From: CAVPWP01 sp050789285
GTDB taxonomy: Bacteria; Pseudomonadota; Alphaproteobacteria; Rhodobacterales; Rhodobacteraceae
Length of the DNA: 64,000 nt
Reading direction: 5' to 3'
Assembly: GCF_050789285.1 (NCBI RefSeq)
Contig: NZ_JBOUVX010000001.1
Span: 496,001 to 560,000, forward strand
The first letter of the stretch is position 1. Each line of letters begins with the position of its first letter. Of this stretch, positions 42,919-51,694 are shown in pieces. The notes beneath the pieces are model-generated. The model saw only the letters and a list, made by a program, of their open reading frames with translations. It searched no databases and was not told the DNA's origin. Position numbers and translations under genes: made by a program.

Positions 42919-45306
42919 ATGGCCAAGAACGACCCGCATGTCATCTTCTTCGACAACCTTCGCCGCGGCGACGTGGCGCTGGTGGGGGGCAAGAACTCGT
43001 CGTTGGGCGAGATGGTCCAGAAGCTGGGCGGACTGGGCGTGACGGTGCCGCCGGGCTTCGCCACCACGGCAGACGCCTATCGCGGCTATATCACCGCCAA
43101 CGGTCTGGACGACTTCGTCGCGCGCTCGATGGCCGACTGGACGGCGGGCAAGAAGACGCTGTCCGAGACGGGCGCGGCGGTGCGCGCCGCGATCCGGGCG
43201 GGGGACTGGCCCGAGACCACGCGCAAGGCGATCGTCGAGGCCTATCGCGAGCTGTCGAAGCGCGCGGGCATCGAGAGGCTGTCGGTCGCGGTGCGATCCT
43301 CGGCCACCGCCGAGGACCTGCCGGACGCAAGCTTCGCGGGCCAGCAGGAGACCTATCTCAATGTCTCGGGCGAGGAGGCGCTGTTGGAAGCCTGCCGCAA
43401 CTGCTATGCCTCGCTCTTCACCGACCGGGCGATCAGCTATCGCGCGGTGCAGGGGTTCGATCACATGCAGGTGGCGCTGTCGGTGGGCGTGCAGCAGATG
43501 GTGCGCTCGGACATCGGGGGATCGGGCGTCATGTTCTCGATCGACACCGAGTCGGGCTTCGACAAAGTGGTGCTGATCAACGCGGCTTGGGGCCTGGGCG
43601 AGAACGTCGTGCAGGGCGCCGTCACCCCCGACGAGTTCCAGGTCTACAAGCCCTTCCTCGACAAGCCCGGCCTGACGCCCATCGTCGCCAAGATCCTGGG
43701 CGCCAAGGAAAAGAAGATGATTTACGCCGCTGCGGGCGAGGGGCGGACGATCAAGAACGTGCCAACCTCGAAGGCCGAGCGCGGGACCTTCGTGCTGTCC
43801 GATGACGAGGCGGTGTCGCTAGCGCGGATGGCGGCGACGATCGAGAAGCATTACGGCCTGCCGATGGACATGGAATGGGCGCGCGACGGGATCACGAACC
43901 AGCTTTTCATCGTGCAGGCCCGGCCCGAGACGGTGCAAAGCCGGCTGGATGTGGGCACCCTCAAGTCCTATTCGATCGGCGCCCATGGCGAGACGCTGGT
44001 AAGCGGCATCTCGGTCGGGTCGGCGATCACCACGGGGACGGTCTGCCTGATCGAAAGCGTGAAGGACATCGATCGCTTCGTCGAGGGTTCGGTCCTTGTG
44101 ACGTCGACCACGGACCCCGACTGGGTGCCGATCATGAAGAAAGCCAGCGCGATCGTCACCGACCATGGCGGGCGCACGAGCCACGCCGCGATCGTCAGCC
44201 GCGAGCTTGGCGTGCCGGCGATCGTGGGCTGCGGCAACGCCACGCATCTGCTGCATTCCGAGCAGGAGGTGACGGTGAGCTGCGCGGAAGGCGACACCGG
44301 CTTGGTCTATGCCGGCACCGCCGACTACCAGGTCGAGGAGCTTGACCTGGCGCATGTGCCCGAGACGAAGACGCGGATCATGCTGAACCTCGCCAACCCG
44401 CAGACGGCGACGCGCTGGTGGCGGCTGCCGGCGGCGGGCGTGGGGCTGGCGCGGATGGAGTTCGTGATCTCGAACACGATCAAGGTCCACCCCGAGGCGC
44501 TTTTGCATTTCGACGCGATCCGCGACGAGGCCGTGCAGGCCGAGATCGAGGCGCTGACCGCGGGCTATGACGACAAGCCGCAGTTCTTCGTCGACCAGCT
44601 GGCCATCGGGCTGAGCCGGATCGCGGCGGTGGCCTATCCGAACCCGATGATCCTGCGGATGTCGGACTTCAAGACGAACGAATATGCCGACCTTCTGGGC
44701 GGCCGCCAGTTCGAGCCGCACGAGGAAAACCCGATGATCGGCTGGCGCGGGGCCTCGCGCTATTACGACGAGGGTTATCGCGACGGCTTCGCGCTGGAGT
44801 GCCGGGCGGTGGCGAAGCTGCGTGGCGAGATGGGGTTCGACAACGTCATCGTCATGATCCCCTTCTGTCGCACGCCCGAGGAAGCCGACCGGGTGCTTGC
44901 GGTGATGAAGGAGAACGGGCTTCAGCGCGGCAAGGACGGGCTGCAGGTCTATGTCATGTGCGAGGTGCCCTCGAACGTGATCCTGGCCGAGGACTTCGCC
45001 AAGCGCTTCGACGGCTTCTCGATCGGGTCGAACGACCTGACGCAGTTGACGCTGGGAATCGACCGCGACAGCGACAAGCTGGCGGACCTCTTCGACGAGC
45101 GGCACCCGGCGGTCGTCTGGATGATCCGCTCGGTCATCGAGAGGGCGCACAAGGCGGGCGCGAAGGTGGGTCTGTGCGGGCAAGCGCCGTCGAACTATCC
45201 CGACTTCGCGGCGGTGCTGGTCGATGCCGGGATCGACACGATCTCGGTCACGCCGGACAGCTTCCTGGCGGTGAAGCGGATCGTGGCCAAGGCCGAGAAG
45301 GGCTGA
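42919..45306 (+). CDS. ppsA: phosphoenolpyruvate synthase
   Basis: A 795-aa enzyme that makes PEP from pyruvate and ATP for gluconeogenesis. The N-terminal ATP-grasp domain has VGGKNSSLGEM and RSSATAEDLPDASFAGQQ, the swivelling domain has the phosphorylated His in DHGGRTSHAAIVSREL, and the C-terminal barrel has IGSNDLTQLTLGIDRDS and the catalytic Cys in VGLCGQAPSNYP. ATG at 42919 follows GGAGG; an upstream frame to 42841 lacks support. With pyc and lldD nearby it forms a pyruvate-centred neighbourhood. Confidence 0.96.
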   Translation: MAKNDPHVIFFDNLRRGDVALVGGKNSSLGEMVQKLGGLGVTVPPGFATTADAYRGYITANGLDDFVARSMADWTAGKKTLSETGAAVRAAIRAGDWPETTRKAIVEAYRELSKRAGIERLSVAVRSSATAEDLPDASFAGQQETYLNVSGEEALLEACRNCYASLFTDRAISYRAVQGFDHMQVALSVGVQQMVRSDIGGSGVMFSIDTESGFDKVVLINAAWGLGENVVQGAVTPDEFQVYKPFLDKPGLTPIVAKILGAKEKKMIYAAAGEGRTIKNVPTSKAERGTFVLSDDEAVSLARMAATIEKHYGLPMDMEWARDGITNQLFIVQARPETVQSRLDVGTLKSYSIGAHGETLVSGISVGSAITTGTVCLIESVKDIDRFVEGSVLVTSTTDPDWVPIMKKASAIVTDHGGRTSHAAIVSRELGVPAIVGCGNATHLLHSEQEVTVSCAEGDTGLVYAGTADYQVEELDLAHVPETKTRIMLNLANPQTATRWWRLPAAGVGLARMEFVISNTIKVHPEALLHFDAIRDEAVQAEIEALTAGYDDKPQFFVDQLAIGLSRIAAVAYPNPMILRMSDFKTNEYADLLGGRQFEPHEENPMIGWRGASRYYDEGYRDGFALECRAVAKLRGEMGFDNVIVMIPFCRTPEEADRVLAVMKENGLQRGKDGLQVYVMCEVPSNVILAEDFAKRFDGFSIGSNDLTQLTLGIDRDSDKLADLFDERHPAVVWMIRSVIERAHKAGAKVGLCGQAPSNYPDFAAVLVDAGIDTISVTPDSFLAVKRIVAKAEKG

Positions 45307-45402
45307 GGCGCGCCCCGCGCCGACGGGGGGCACCAGCGGCGCGGGGGCCTGGGCGCATTCCGCTTGACACCGCCCCCGCGATCGCTCATCACCCGCGCCG
45401 TC

Positions 45403-45478
<76 letters not shown>

Positions 45479-45926
45479 GACACCCCTTGTCAGTTCGCGC
45501 TCCCGACCAAGTGCGGTGGCTGCGTTTTCACGCCCATCCCGAAACGCAGGGCTCCCAAGGGCGCTCCGAGGATCGCGGCGCTGGTGTCCCGGATCAGACG
45601 ACGTGTCCCCTGATAGCCCCGCGCGCGCAAGAGCCTGCGCGGCCTTGCCGGCCGCTGGCCGCAGCTCAAGCAGGGCGGGGGCGATGGCTGCCACCGGAAA
45701 GGCCTTGCCCAAGTCGCAGTCGGGATCGGCAGAGTCCTTGGAGGTTGGGTCTCGGACGGTCCGATCGGGATACTCGCAGGATCAGTCGAAGGCTGACGAG
45801 ATTCGACGGCTTCCGAGCGCGCTTCGCCTGACGGACGCCACAGAACTGCGCGTGGACGGGACGAGCTTGCCGCGGATCAGCGTCTGTATGTTGGATGGCG
45901 CTAGAGGCATCCTTGAGGCGGCGCGC
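45479..45926. other. unresolved stretch after tRNA-Ala
   Basis: About 450 bp with no frame I can defend as a gene. The plus-strand frame that ends at 45962 is open from about 45516 and finishes RKPPVTYRQLSE, a peptide repeated 370 bp further on, so a decayed gene may run through here. Base composition falls below that of the flanking core genes toward its right end. Confidence 0.4.
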
Positions 45927-45972
45927 AAGCCGCCGGTAACGTATCGGCAACTGAGTGAGTAGGGAGGCGCGG

Positions 45973-46170
45973 ATGGCCAAACGCTCATCGACAACTAACT
46001 CGCCTACGGAGAAGACCCGATCGACGTCAAAGTCACGTGCGTTTTGGGAGAAGGTATTCTTGGACGTGACCGAGGTGCCGGACAACCTAACGCAGACAGC
46101 AGCAGAGTTCGACAAGGCGAAAGCGGAATGGGAGAAGGGCGAACGCTCTTCCAAAGCGCCCCGCCGGTAA
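45973..46170 (+). CDS. small basic protein, copy 1
   Basis: A 65-aa frame beginning MAKRSSTTNSPTEKT with AGGGAGG upstream. A Ser/Thr/Lys-rich N terminus is followed by AAEFDKAKAEWEKG. It is the paralogue of the frame at 46343. Substitutions between the two (F to Y, a silent GAA to GAG) suggest this frame was or is translated. Large phage-type polyvalent proteins have similar KAxxEWExG stretches just before ART domains, so it might be a piece of such a gene rather than a stand-alone one. No function assigned. Confidence 0.45.
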   Translation: MAKRSSTTNSPTEKTRSTSKSRAFWEKVFLDVTEVPDNLTQTAAEFDKAKAEWEKGERSSKAPRR

Positions 46171-46268
46171 AGACCGACGCCTTCAAGCGATCGTTCGGGG
46201 ATAGCAAGGTGGTCCACGAGAAGGGCGGCCGCACATGTGTTTTCAGGGAGCGCCTTGGGGGCTGTTGA
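46143..46268 (+). pseudogene. ART-PolyVal (ADP-ribosyltransferase-like) domain remnant
   Basis: In a frame shifted from the small protein that precedes it, this encodes TLFQSAPPVKTDAFKRSFGDSKVV and then HEKGG, given here in parts. FK-x-x-FGDSKVV-x-x-x-G is the opening of the ART-like domain of phage and mobile-element polyvalent proteins, which normally continues P-L-V-V-Y-H-G-T. Here that continuation is lost (RTCVF) and a stop follows. It is a short, broken remnant marking former mobile DNA. Confidence 0.55.
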
Positions 46269-46342
46269 GGCGTTCTCGTTGGGCACGGCAGGGCGAAAGC
46301 CGCCGGTGACGTATCGGCAACTGAAAGAGAAAGGGGTCTTGG

Positions 46343-46531
46343 ATGGCCAAACGCTCATCAAAGACAACGTCGCCCGCGAAGAAGACCCGATCATCGTCAA
46401 GGCAAGAGGAACTCTATCGCAAAGCCTTTTCGGATCAGGTTATCGAGACGCCGGAACAGACGGCGAAGCGGGCTGCGGAGTACGACAAGGCGAAAGCGGA
46501 GTGGGAGAAGGGCAAACCCTCTTCCTGCTGA
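46343..46531 (+). CDS. small basic protein, copy 2
   Basis: A 62-aa frame, MAKRSSKTTSPAKKT onward, ending AEYDKAKAEWEKGKPSSC, with AAAGGGG upstream of the ATG. It resembles copy 1 at both ends but differs in the middle (ELYRKAFSDQVIETPEQ). The frame is conserved between copies, which favours coding. Nothing else is known about it. Confidence 0.45.
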   Translation: MAKRSSKTTSPAKKTRSSSRQEELYRKAFSDQVIETPEQTAKRAAEYDKAKAEWEKGKPSSC

Positions 46532-46925
46532 ACAGGATCGTTGCACACAGCGCGCACGGCCGGAACCCGATACTGGCAGCGGGCGTCAATGTCGGCGCCG
46601 TGACGCGTATAGCGATCCCCCGAATCCCTACGCAGCACCTCGGCTTCTGGGCGAGTGGACGGCTCCGCAAGGGACCGGGTGTCGTGCGCGTTCGCCCCTG
46701 CCGTCGGCGCAACGTCCCCGGTTCGGCGGGGGCCTTCACCTGATGCGTCCCGGGATCGCGCCGGAATGGACGGCGGGCCTTCCCGAGGCGTTCTGCGGCG
46801 CGCAGGCCGGCTGCTTGTGATCTTCCCATGGCCCTCGTGGCGTCCCGTTGGGCGCTGACGCCGGACAAAGGGGGGGGCAGGGGCGGCTTGTGCGGAACCG
46901 TCCCCGCCCACTTCCTGCGTCGCGG
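46532..46925. other. gap between the accessory tract and pyc
   Basis: About 390 bp. I see no convincing gene. The part near pyc contains GC-rich inverted segments (GGGGCGG/CCGTCCC around 46879-46907) that could end the pyc transcript, without a T run. Confidence 0.4.
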
Positions 46926-49900
46926 TCAGCCCAGTTCGATCAGAAGGTCCTTGGCGTCGATCTGCGCGCCCGGCGTGACGTGCACGGCCTTCACCGTGGC
47001 CGCGCGGTCGGCGTGGATGCCCGTTTCCATCTTCATCGCCTCGATCGTCAGCAGCAGGTCGCCCGGCTTGACCGTCGCCCCCGCCACCACGGCGACCGTG
47101 GCGACGACGCCCGGCATCGGTGCGCCGATGTGATCGGGGTTCCCGGTCGCGGCCTTCGGACGCTTGATCATCGCGGCTTCCGAGCGCCGGTCGGTCACGC
47201 GGATCACGCGCGGCTGGCCGTTCAGTTCGAAAAAGACCTTGGCCTCGCCTTCCTTGTTGGTCTCGGCGATGGCCTGGCAGCGGATTTCGAGCGTGACGCC
47301 CGGGTCGATCTCGGCTGAAATCTCGTCGCCCGGCTCCATCCCGTAGAAGAAGGTCCGGGTCGGCAGCGTGCGCACCGGACCGTACTTGGCGTGCCGCTTG
47401 GCGTAGTCGAGGAAGACCTTGGGATACATCAGGTAGCCGTTGAGGTCTTCGTCGTCGACGGCCTCGCCGTCAAGCGCTTCGGACAGTTCCTTGCGCTTCG
47501 CGTCAAGGTCGACGGGCGCGATGTTCTTGCCGGGCCGTTCGGTCAGGGGCTTCTCACCCTTCAGCACCTTCTTGACGATGGCCGGGGGAAAGCCCCCGGG
47601 CGGCCGGCCCAGGTTGCCGCGCATCATGTCCACGACGCTGTCGGGGAAGGCCACTTCCTTTCCCGGATCCTCGACATCGGCGCGGCTCAGGCCCTGGCTG
47701 ACCATCATCAGCGCCATGTCGCCCACCACCTTCGAGGACGGCGTCACCTTCACGATGTCGCCGAACATCGCGTTCACGTCGGCGTACATTTGTGCGACCT
47801 CGTGCCAGCGTTCCTCGAGGCCAAGGCTGCGGGCCTGGGCCTTGAGGTTGGTGAACTGCCCGCCCGGCATCTCGTGCAGATAGACCTCGGAGGCGGGCGC
47901 CTGCATGCCCGACTCGAAGGCCGCGTAATGGGCGCGCACGGCCTCCCAGTAGTTCGAGATCTCGCGGATCGCCGCGATGTCGAGGCCGGTCGCCCGGTCG
48001 GAATGGGTCAGCATCTCGACCACCGTGCCCAGCGTGGCCTGGCTGGTGTTGCCCGACAGCGCGTCCATCGCGCAGTCGACGGCGTCGACGCCGGCCTCGG
48101 CCGCGGCAAGGATCGTGGCGCAGGCGATGCCGGCCGTGTCGTGGGTGTGGAAGTGGATCGGCAGGCCGACCTCGTCCTTCAGCGCGCGGACAAGGACGCG
48201 GGCGCCGGCGGGCTTCAGCAGCCCCGCCATGTCCTTCAGCCCCAGCACGTGCGCGCCGGCCTCCTTCAGCTCCTTGCCCATCGCGACGTAGTACTTCAGG
48301 TCGTACTTGGCGCGGTCGGGGTTCAGGATGTCGCCGGTGTAGCAGATCGTGCCCTCGCAGACCTTGCCGTTGTCGATCACGGCGTCCATCGCCACGCGCA
48401 TGTTCTCGACCCAGTTCAGGCTGTCGAACACACGGAAGACGTCGATGCCGGTCTCGGCGGCCTGCTTGACGAAAGCCTGCACCACGTTGTCGGGGTAGTT
48501 CGTGTAGCCCACCCCGTTCGAGCCGCGCAGAAGCATCTGCGTCATCAGGTTCGGCATGCCCGCGCGCAGGTCGCGCAGCCGCTGCCAGGGGCATTCCTGC
48601 AAGAAGCGGTAGGCCACGTCGAAGGTCGCGCCGCCCCAGCATTCCACGCTGAACAGCTGCGGCAGGTTCGCGGCATAGGTGGGCGCGACGCGGATCATGT
48701 CGATCGAGCGCATGCGCGTGGCCAGCAGCGACTGGTGACCATCGCGCATCGTCGTGTCGGTGATCAGCACCTGCTTCTGGTCGGCCATCCAGCGCGCCAG
48801 CCCTTCGGGTCCTTCGGCCTCGAGGATCTGGCGCGTGCCGGGGGCTGGGCGTTCGGCCTTCAGCGCGGGCGGCTTGGGATCGCGGGCGTCCTCGTGCGGG
48901 CGGGGGCGGCCCTCGACCTCGGGGTGGCCGTTGATCGTGATGTCGGCGATGTAGGTGAGGATCTTCGTCGCCCGGTCGCGCCGTTCGCGGAATTCGAAAA
49001 GCTCGGGCGTCTGGTCGATGAACTTGGTGTGGTATTCGTTCGACAGGAACGTCGGGTGCTTCAGAAGGTTCTCGACGAAGGCGATGTTGGTCGACACGCC
49101 GCGGATGCGGAACTCGCGCAGGGCGCGGTCCATGCGGGCGATCGCGGCCTCGGGCGTGGGGGCCCAGGCGGTGACTTTTTCTAGAAGCGAGTCGTAGTAG
49201 CGCGTGATGACCGCGCCGGAATAGGCCGTGCCGCCGTCAAGGCGAATGCCCATGCCGGTGGCGCCCCGATAGGCGGTGATGCGCCCGTAATCGGGGATGA
49301 AGTTGTTCTGCGGGTCCTCGGTGGTGATCCGGCACTGGATCGCGTGGCCGTCGAGCTTGACGTCGTATTGCGAGGCGACGCCCGTCGCCTCGACCAGGCT
49401 TTTCCCTTCGGCGATCAGGATCTGGGCGCGCACGATGTCGATGCCGGTGACCTCTTCGGTCACGGTATGCTCGACCTGGATGCGGGGGTTCACTTCGATG
49501 AAGTAGAACTTGCCCGTCGCCATATCCATCAGGAACTCGACGGTGCCGGCACATTCATAGCCCACGGCCTCGGCGATCTTCTTGCCGAGGTTGCAGATTT
49601 CCTCACGCTGGGCAGGCGACAGGTAGGGGGCGGGCGCGCGCTCGACGACCTTCTGGTTGCGCCGCTGGACCGAACAGTCGCGTTCCCACAGGTGATAGAT
49701 GTTGCCCTGGCTGTCGCCGAGGATCTGCACCTCGACATGGCGGGCCTTGAGGATCATCTTCTCGAGGTAACCCTCGCCGTTGCCGAAGGCGGCCTCGGCC
49801 TCGCGCCGGCCTTCCTTGACCTTGGTCTCAAGCTCGTCGGGGCCCTTGATCGGGCGCATGCCCCGGCCGCCGCCACCCCAGGACGCCTTGAGCATCAGCG

Positions 49901-50369
49901 GATAGCCGACTTCGGCGGCCTCCTTGGCGATGGCGTCCATATCCTCGCCCAGGACCTCGGTTGCGGGAATGACGGGCACGCCGGCGGCGATCGCGACCCT
50001 CCGGGCGCTGGCCTTGTCGCCAAGCGCGCGCATGGTTTCGGCCTTCGGGCCGATGAAGGCGATGCCGGCGGCGGCGCAGGCATCCACGAAGGCGGGGTTC
50101 TCGCTCAGAAGGCCGTAGCCCGGATGGATGGCGTCGGCGCCGCAGTCGCGCGCGACGCGGATGATCTCGGGGATCGAGAGGTAGGCCGCGACCGGGCCCA
50201 GGCCGCCGCCGATCTTGTAGGCCTCGTCCGCCTTGAAGCGGTGCAGGCACAGCTTGTCTTCCTCGGCATAGACCGCGACCGTGCGCTTGCCCAATTCGTT
50301 GGCCGCGCGCATGACGCGGATGGCGATCTCGCCGCGGTTCGCGATGAGGATCTTCTTGAAATCGGCCAT
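46926..50369 (-). CDS. pyc: pyruvate carboxylase
   Basis: An 1147-aa biotin enzyme that carboxylates pyruvate to oxaloacetate. Domains in order: biotin carboxylase (KILIANRGEIAIRVMRAA, GGGGRGM, EVNPRIQVEHTVTEE), carboxyltransferase (TDTTMRDGHQSLLATRMR, with HFHTHDTAG metal ligands), the allosteric linker, and the biotin carrier with EAMKMET near the C terminus. ATG at 50369 (MADFKKILIANRG). It is 73 bp downstream of the lldD stop on the same strand and could be its anaplerotic follow-on from lactate. Confidence 0.97.
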   Translation of the reverse strand: MADFKKILIANRGEIAIRVMRAANELGKRTVAVYAEEDKLCLHRFKADEAYKIGGGLGPVAAYLSIPEIIRVARDCGADAIHPGYGLLSENPAFVDACAAAGIAFIGPKAETMRALGDKASARRVAIAAGVPVIPATEVLGEDMDAIAKEAAEVGYPLMLKASWGGGGRGMRPIKGPDELETKVKEGRREAEAAFGNGEGYLEKMILKARHVEVQILGDSQGNIYHLWERDCSVQRRNQKVVERAPAPYLSPAQREEICNLGKKIAEAVGYECAGTVEFLMDMATGKFYFIEVNPRIQVEHTVTEEVTGIDIVRAQILIAEGKSLVEATGVASQYDVKLDGHAIQCRITTEDPQNNFIPDYGRITAYRGATGMGIRLDGGTAYSGAVITRYYDSLLEKVTAWAPTPEAAIARMDRALREFRIRGVSTNIAFVENLLKHPTFLSNEYHTKFIDQTPELFEFRERRDRATKILTYIADITINGHPEVEGRPRPHEDARDPKPPALKAERPAPGTRQILEAEGPEGLARWMADQKQVLITDTTMRDGHQSLLATRMRSIDMIRVAPTYAANLPQLFSVECWGGATFDVAYRFLQECPWQRLRDLRAGMPNLMTQMLLRGSNGVGYTNYPDNVVQAFVKQAAETGIDVFRVFDSLNWVENMRVAMDAVIDNGKVCEGTICYTGDILNPDRAKYDLKYYVAMGKELKEAGAHVLGLKDMAGLLKPAGARVLVRALKDEVGLPIHFHTHDTAGIACATILAAAEAGVDAVDCAMDALSGNTSQATLGTVVEMLTHSDRATGLDIAAIREISNYWEAVRAHYAAFESGMQAPASEVYLHEMPGGQFTNLKAQARSLGLEERWHEVAQMYADVNAMFGDIVKVTPSSKVVGDMALMMVSQGLSRADVEDPGKEVAFPDSVVDMMRGNLGRPPGGFPPAIVKKVLKGEKPLTERPGKNIAPVDLDAKRKELSEALDGEAVDDEDLNGYLMYPKVFLDYAKRHAKYGPVRTLPTRTFFYGMEPGDEISAEIDPGVTLEIRCQAIAETNKEGEAKVFFELNGQPRVIRVTDRRSEAAMIKRPKAATGNPDHIGAPMPGVVATVAVVAGATVKPGDLLLTIEAMKMETGIHADRAATVKAVHVTPGAQIDAKDLLIELG

Positions 50370-50442
50370 GATCACGTCCCTTTGCACCTGCAGAAATCTG
50401 TAGGGCCAAAGGGACCACGGGTAAAGCGCGCTGTCTGGCGGC

Positions 50443-51582
50443 TTAGCGCCTCAGCCGCCCTCGCGCCTCGACGGGCCGCGCGATGGCCAGTTGCGCCATG
50501 TCGATCTTCATCTGCTCGACCAGAAGGTGGACGACATGCGCCGCGCCGGCCTCGCCCGCGGCGGCAAGACCGTGATGGAAGGCGCGGCCCAGCATGACGA
50601 AATCTGCCCCAAGCGCGATCAGGCGCAGCACATCCGTGCCCGAGCGCACCGCGCCATCGGCGATGATCGGCACCTCGGGGCTGGCGGCGGCGCGGACCAG
50701 CGGAAGTTGCGCCACCGGCGTGGGCGCGGCCTGGAACTGCCGCCCGCCATGGTTCGACACCCAAAGCGCGTCTGCCCCGGCGGCCAGAAGGCGCGGCACG
50801 GCGGCCGGGTCGAGCACGCCCTTGATCACCAGCGGCCCGTCCCATTCGGCGCGCAGCGCGTCGAGATAGTCCCAGTCGGGCGCGCAGCGCACCGACAGGC
50901 CGATGTGCTTGTCGCCCGCCCTCTTGGTCACGGTGTCCGCGTACTTGTCGAACAGGCGCGGTCGCGGGATCGGGCGGCCCAGCATCCCCCAGGCCCAGGC
51001 CGGGCGCAGCGCGCTTTGCAGCAGGACCGACGGCGTCAGCGGCATCGGATTGCGGATGTTCACGCGCATCTCGCGCTCGCGCCGGCTGAGGACCGGCACG
51101 TCGACGGTCAGGATCAGGGTGTGGAACCCGGCCGCCCGGGCGCGGGCCAGCACGTCGCGGCGCATGGCGGGGTCGGCGGGGGCGTAAAGCTGGAACCAGC
51201 CCATGTCGCCGAAGGCGCCGGCGATCTCTTCGGGCGGGACGGCGGCGACAGTGGACAGGCAATAGGGAATGCGGGCCTGGGCGGCCGTGCGCGCCAGAAG
51301 CCGCTCGGCGTCGGGCCAGACCGCACCCGACATGCCGACAGGGGCGATGCCGATCGGGGCGGCGCACCCGCGCCCCAGAAGCGTCGTTTCAAGCACCGGC
51401 TCGACCTCGCCGGCAAGGACCCCGGGCAGAAGCTCGACCGCGTCCAGAGCCGCCTCGGCGCGCCGCTTCGCCCCTTCGTCGCCGGTCGCATTGTCGAGAT
51501 ATTCCCACAGGTAATGCGGGATCCGGCGGCGGGCATGGTCGCGCAGGTCCGAAAGCGCGGGGAAGCGATAGTCAAGGTCCAT
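50443..51582 (-). CDS. lldD: FMN-dependent alpha-hydroxy acid dehydrogenase, LldD-like
   Basis: A 379-aa flavoenzyme that oxidises L-lactate or a related 2-hydroxy acid to the keto acid. The catalytic His is in VSNHGGRQ, the FMN phosphate region in IADGAVRSGTDVLRLIALGADFVMLGR, and the Tyr in WFQLYAPAD. Members include L-lactate, mandelate and glycolate enzymes; the name LldD is the commonest assignment but specificity is not proven. It converges on nothing and diverges from uvrD across 112 bp. Confidence 0.85.
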   Translation of the reverse strand: MDLDYRFPALSDLRDHARRRIPHYLWEYLDNATGDEGAKRRAEAALDAVELLPGVLAGEVEPVLETTLLGRGCAAPIGIAPVGMSGAVWPDAERLLARTAAQARIPYCLSTVAAVPPEEIAGAFGDMGWFQLYAPADPAMRRDVLARARAAGFHTLILTVDVPVLSRREREMRVNIRNPMPLTPSVLLQSALRPAWAWGMLGRPIPRPRLFDKYADTVTKRAGDKHIGLSVRCAPDWDYLDALRAEWDGPLVIKGVLDPAAVPRLLAAGADALWVSNHGGRQFQAAPTPVAQLPLVRAAASPEVPIIADGAVRSGTDVLRLIALGADFVMLGRAFHHGLAAAGEAGAAHVVHLLVEQMKIDMAQLAIARPVEARGRLRR

Positions 51583-51694
51583 GCCCGCCTTCTAAGCGAA
51601 GCCGGCGCAATGGCAAGGGATCCGACGGGCATGGGTGGAACACATCGCGAACACGGTCTTTCCCTTGGCCCCCGAACGGGCTAGAGTCCCTGGC

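Larger units (their letters stand above)
45927..46531 (+). repeat. diverged tandem duplication, 370-bp offset
   Basis: Copy 1 (about 45927-46168) and copy 2 (about 46297-46527) keep a constant 370-bp offset. Both contain GCCGCCGGT-ACGTATCGGCAACTGA, then a ribosome-binding site and ATGGCCAAACGCTCATC, and end with GACAAGGCGAAAGCGGA. Copy 1 has a stop after the first peptide, copy 2 has lost it. Confidence 0.8.

Noticed and set aside
40495..43464. A 989-codon antisense frame over gcvP
   Set aside because: It runs opposite to the unambiguous gcvP and into ppsA, with no motif; long antisense frames recur throughout this GC-rich window.
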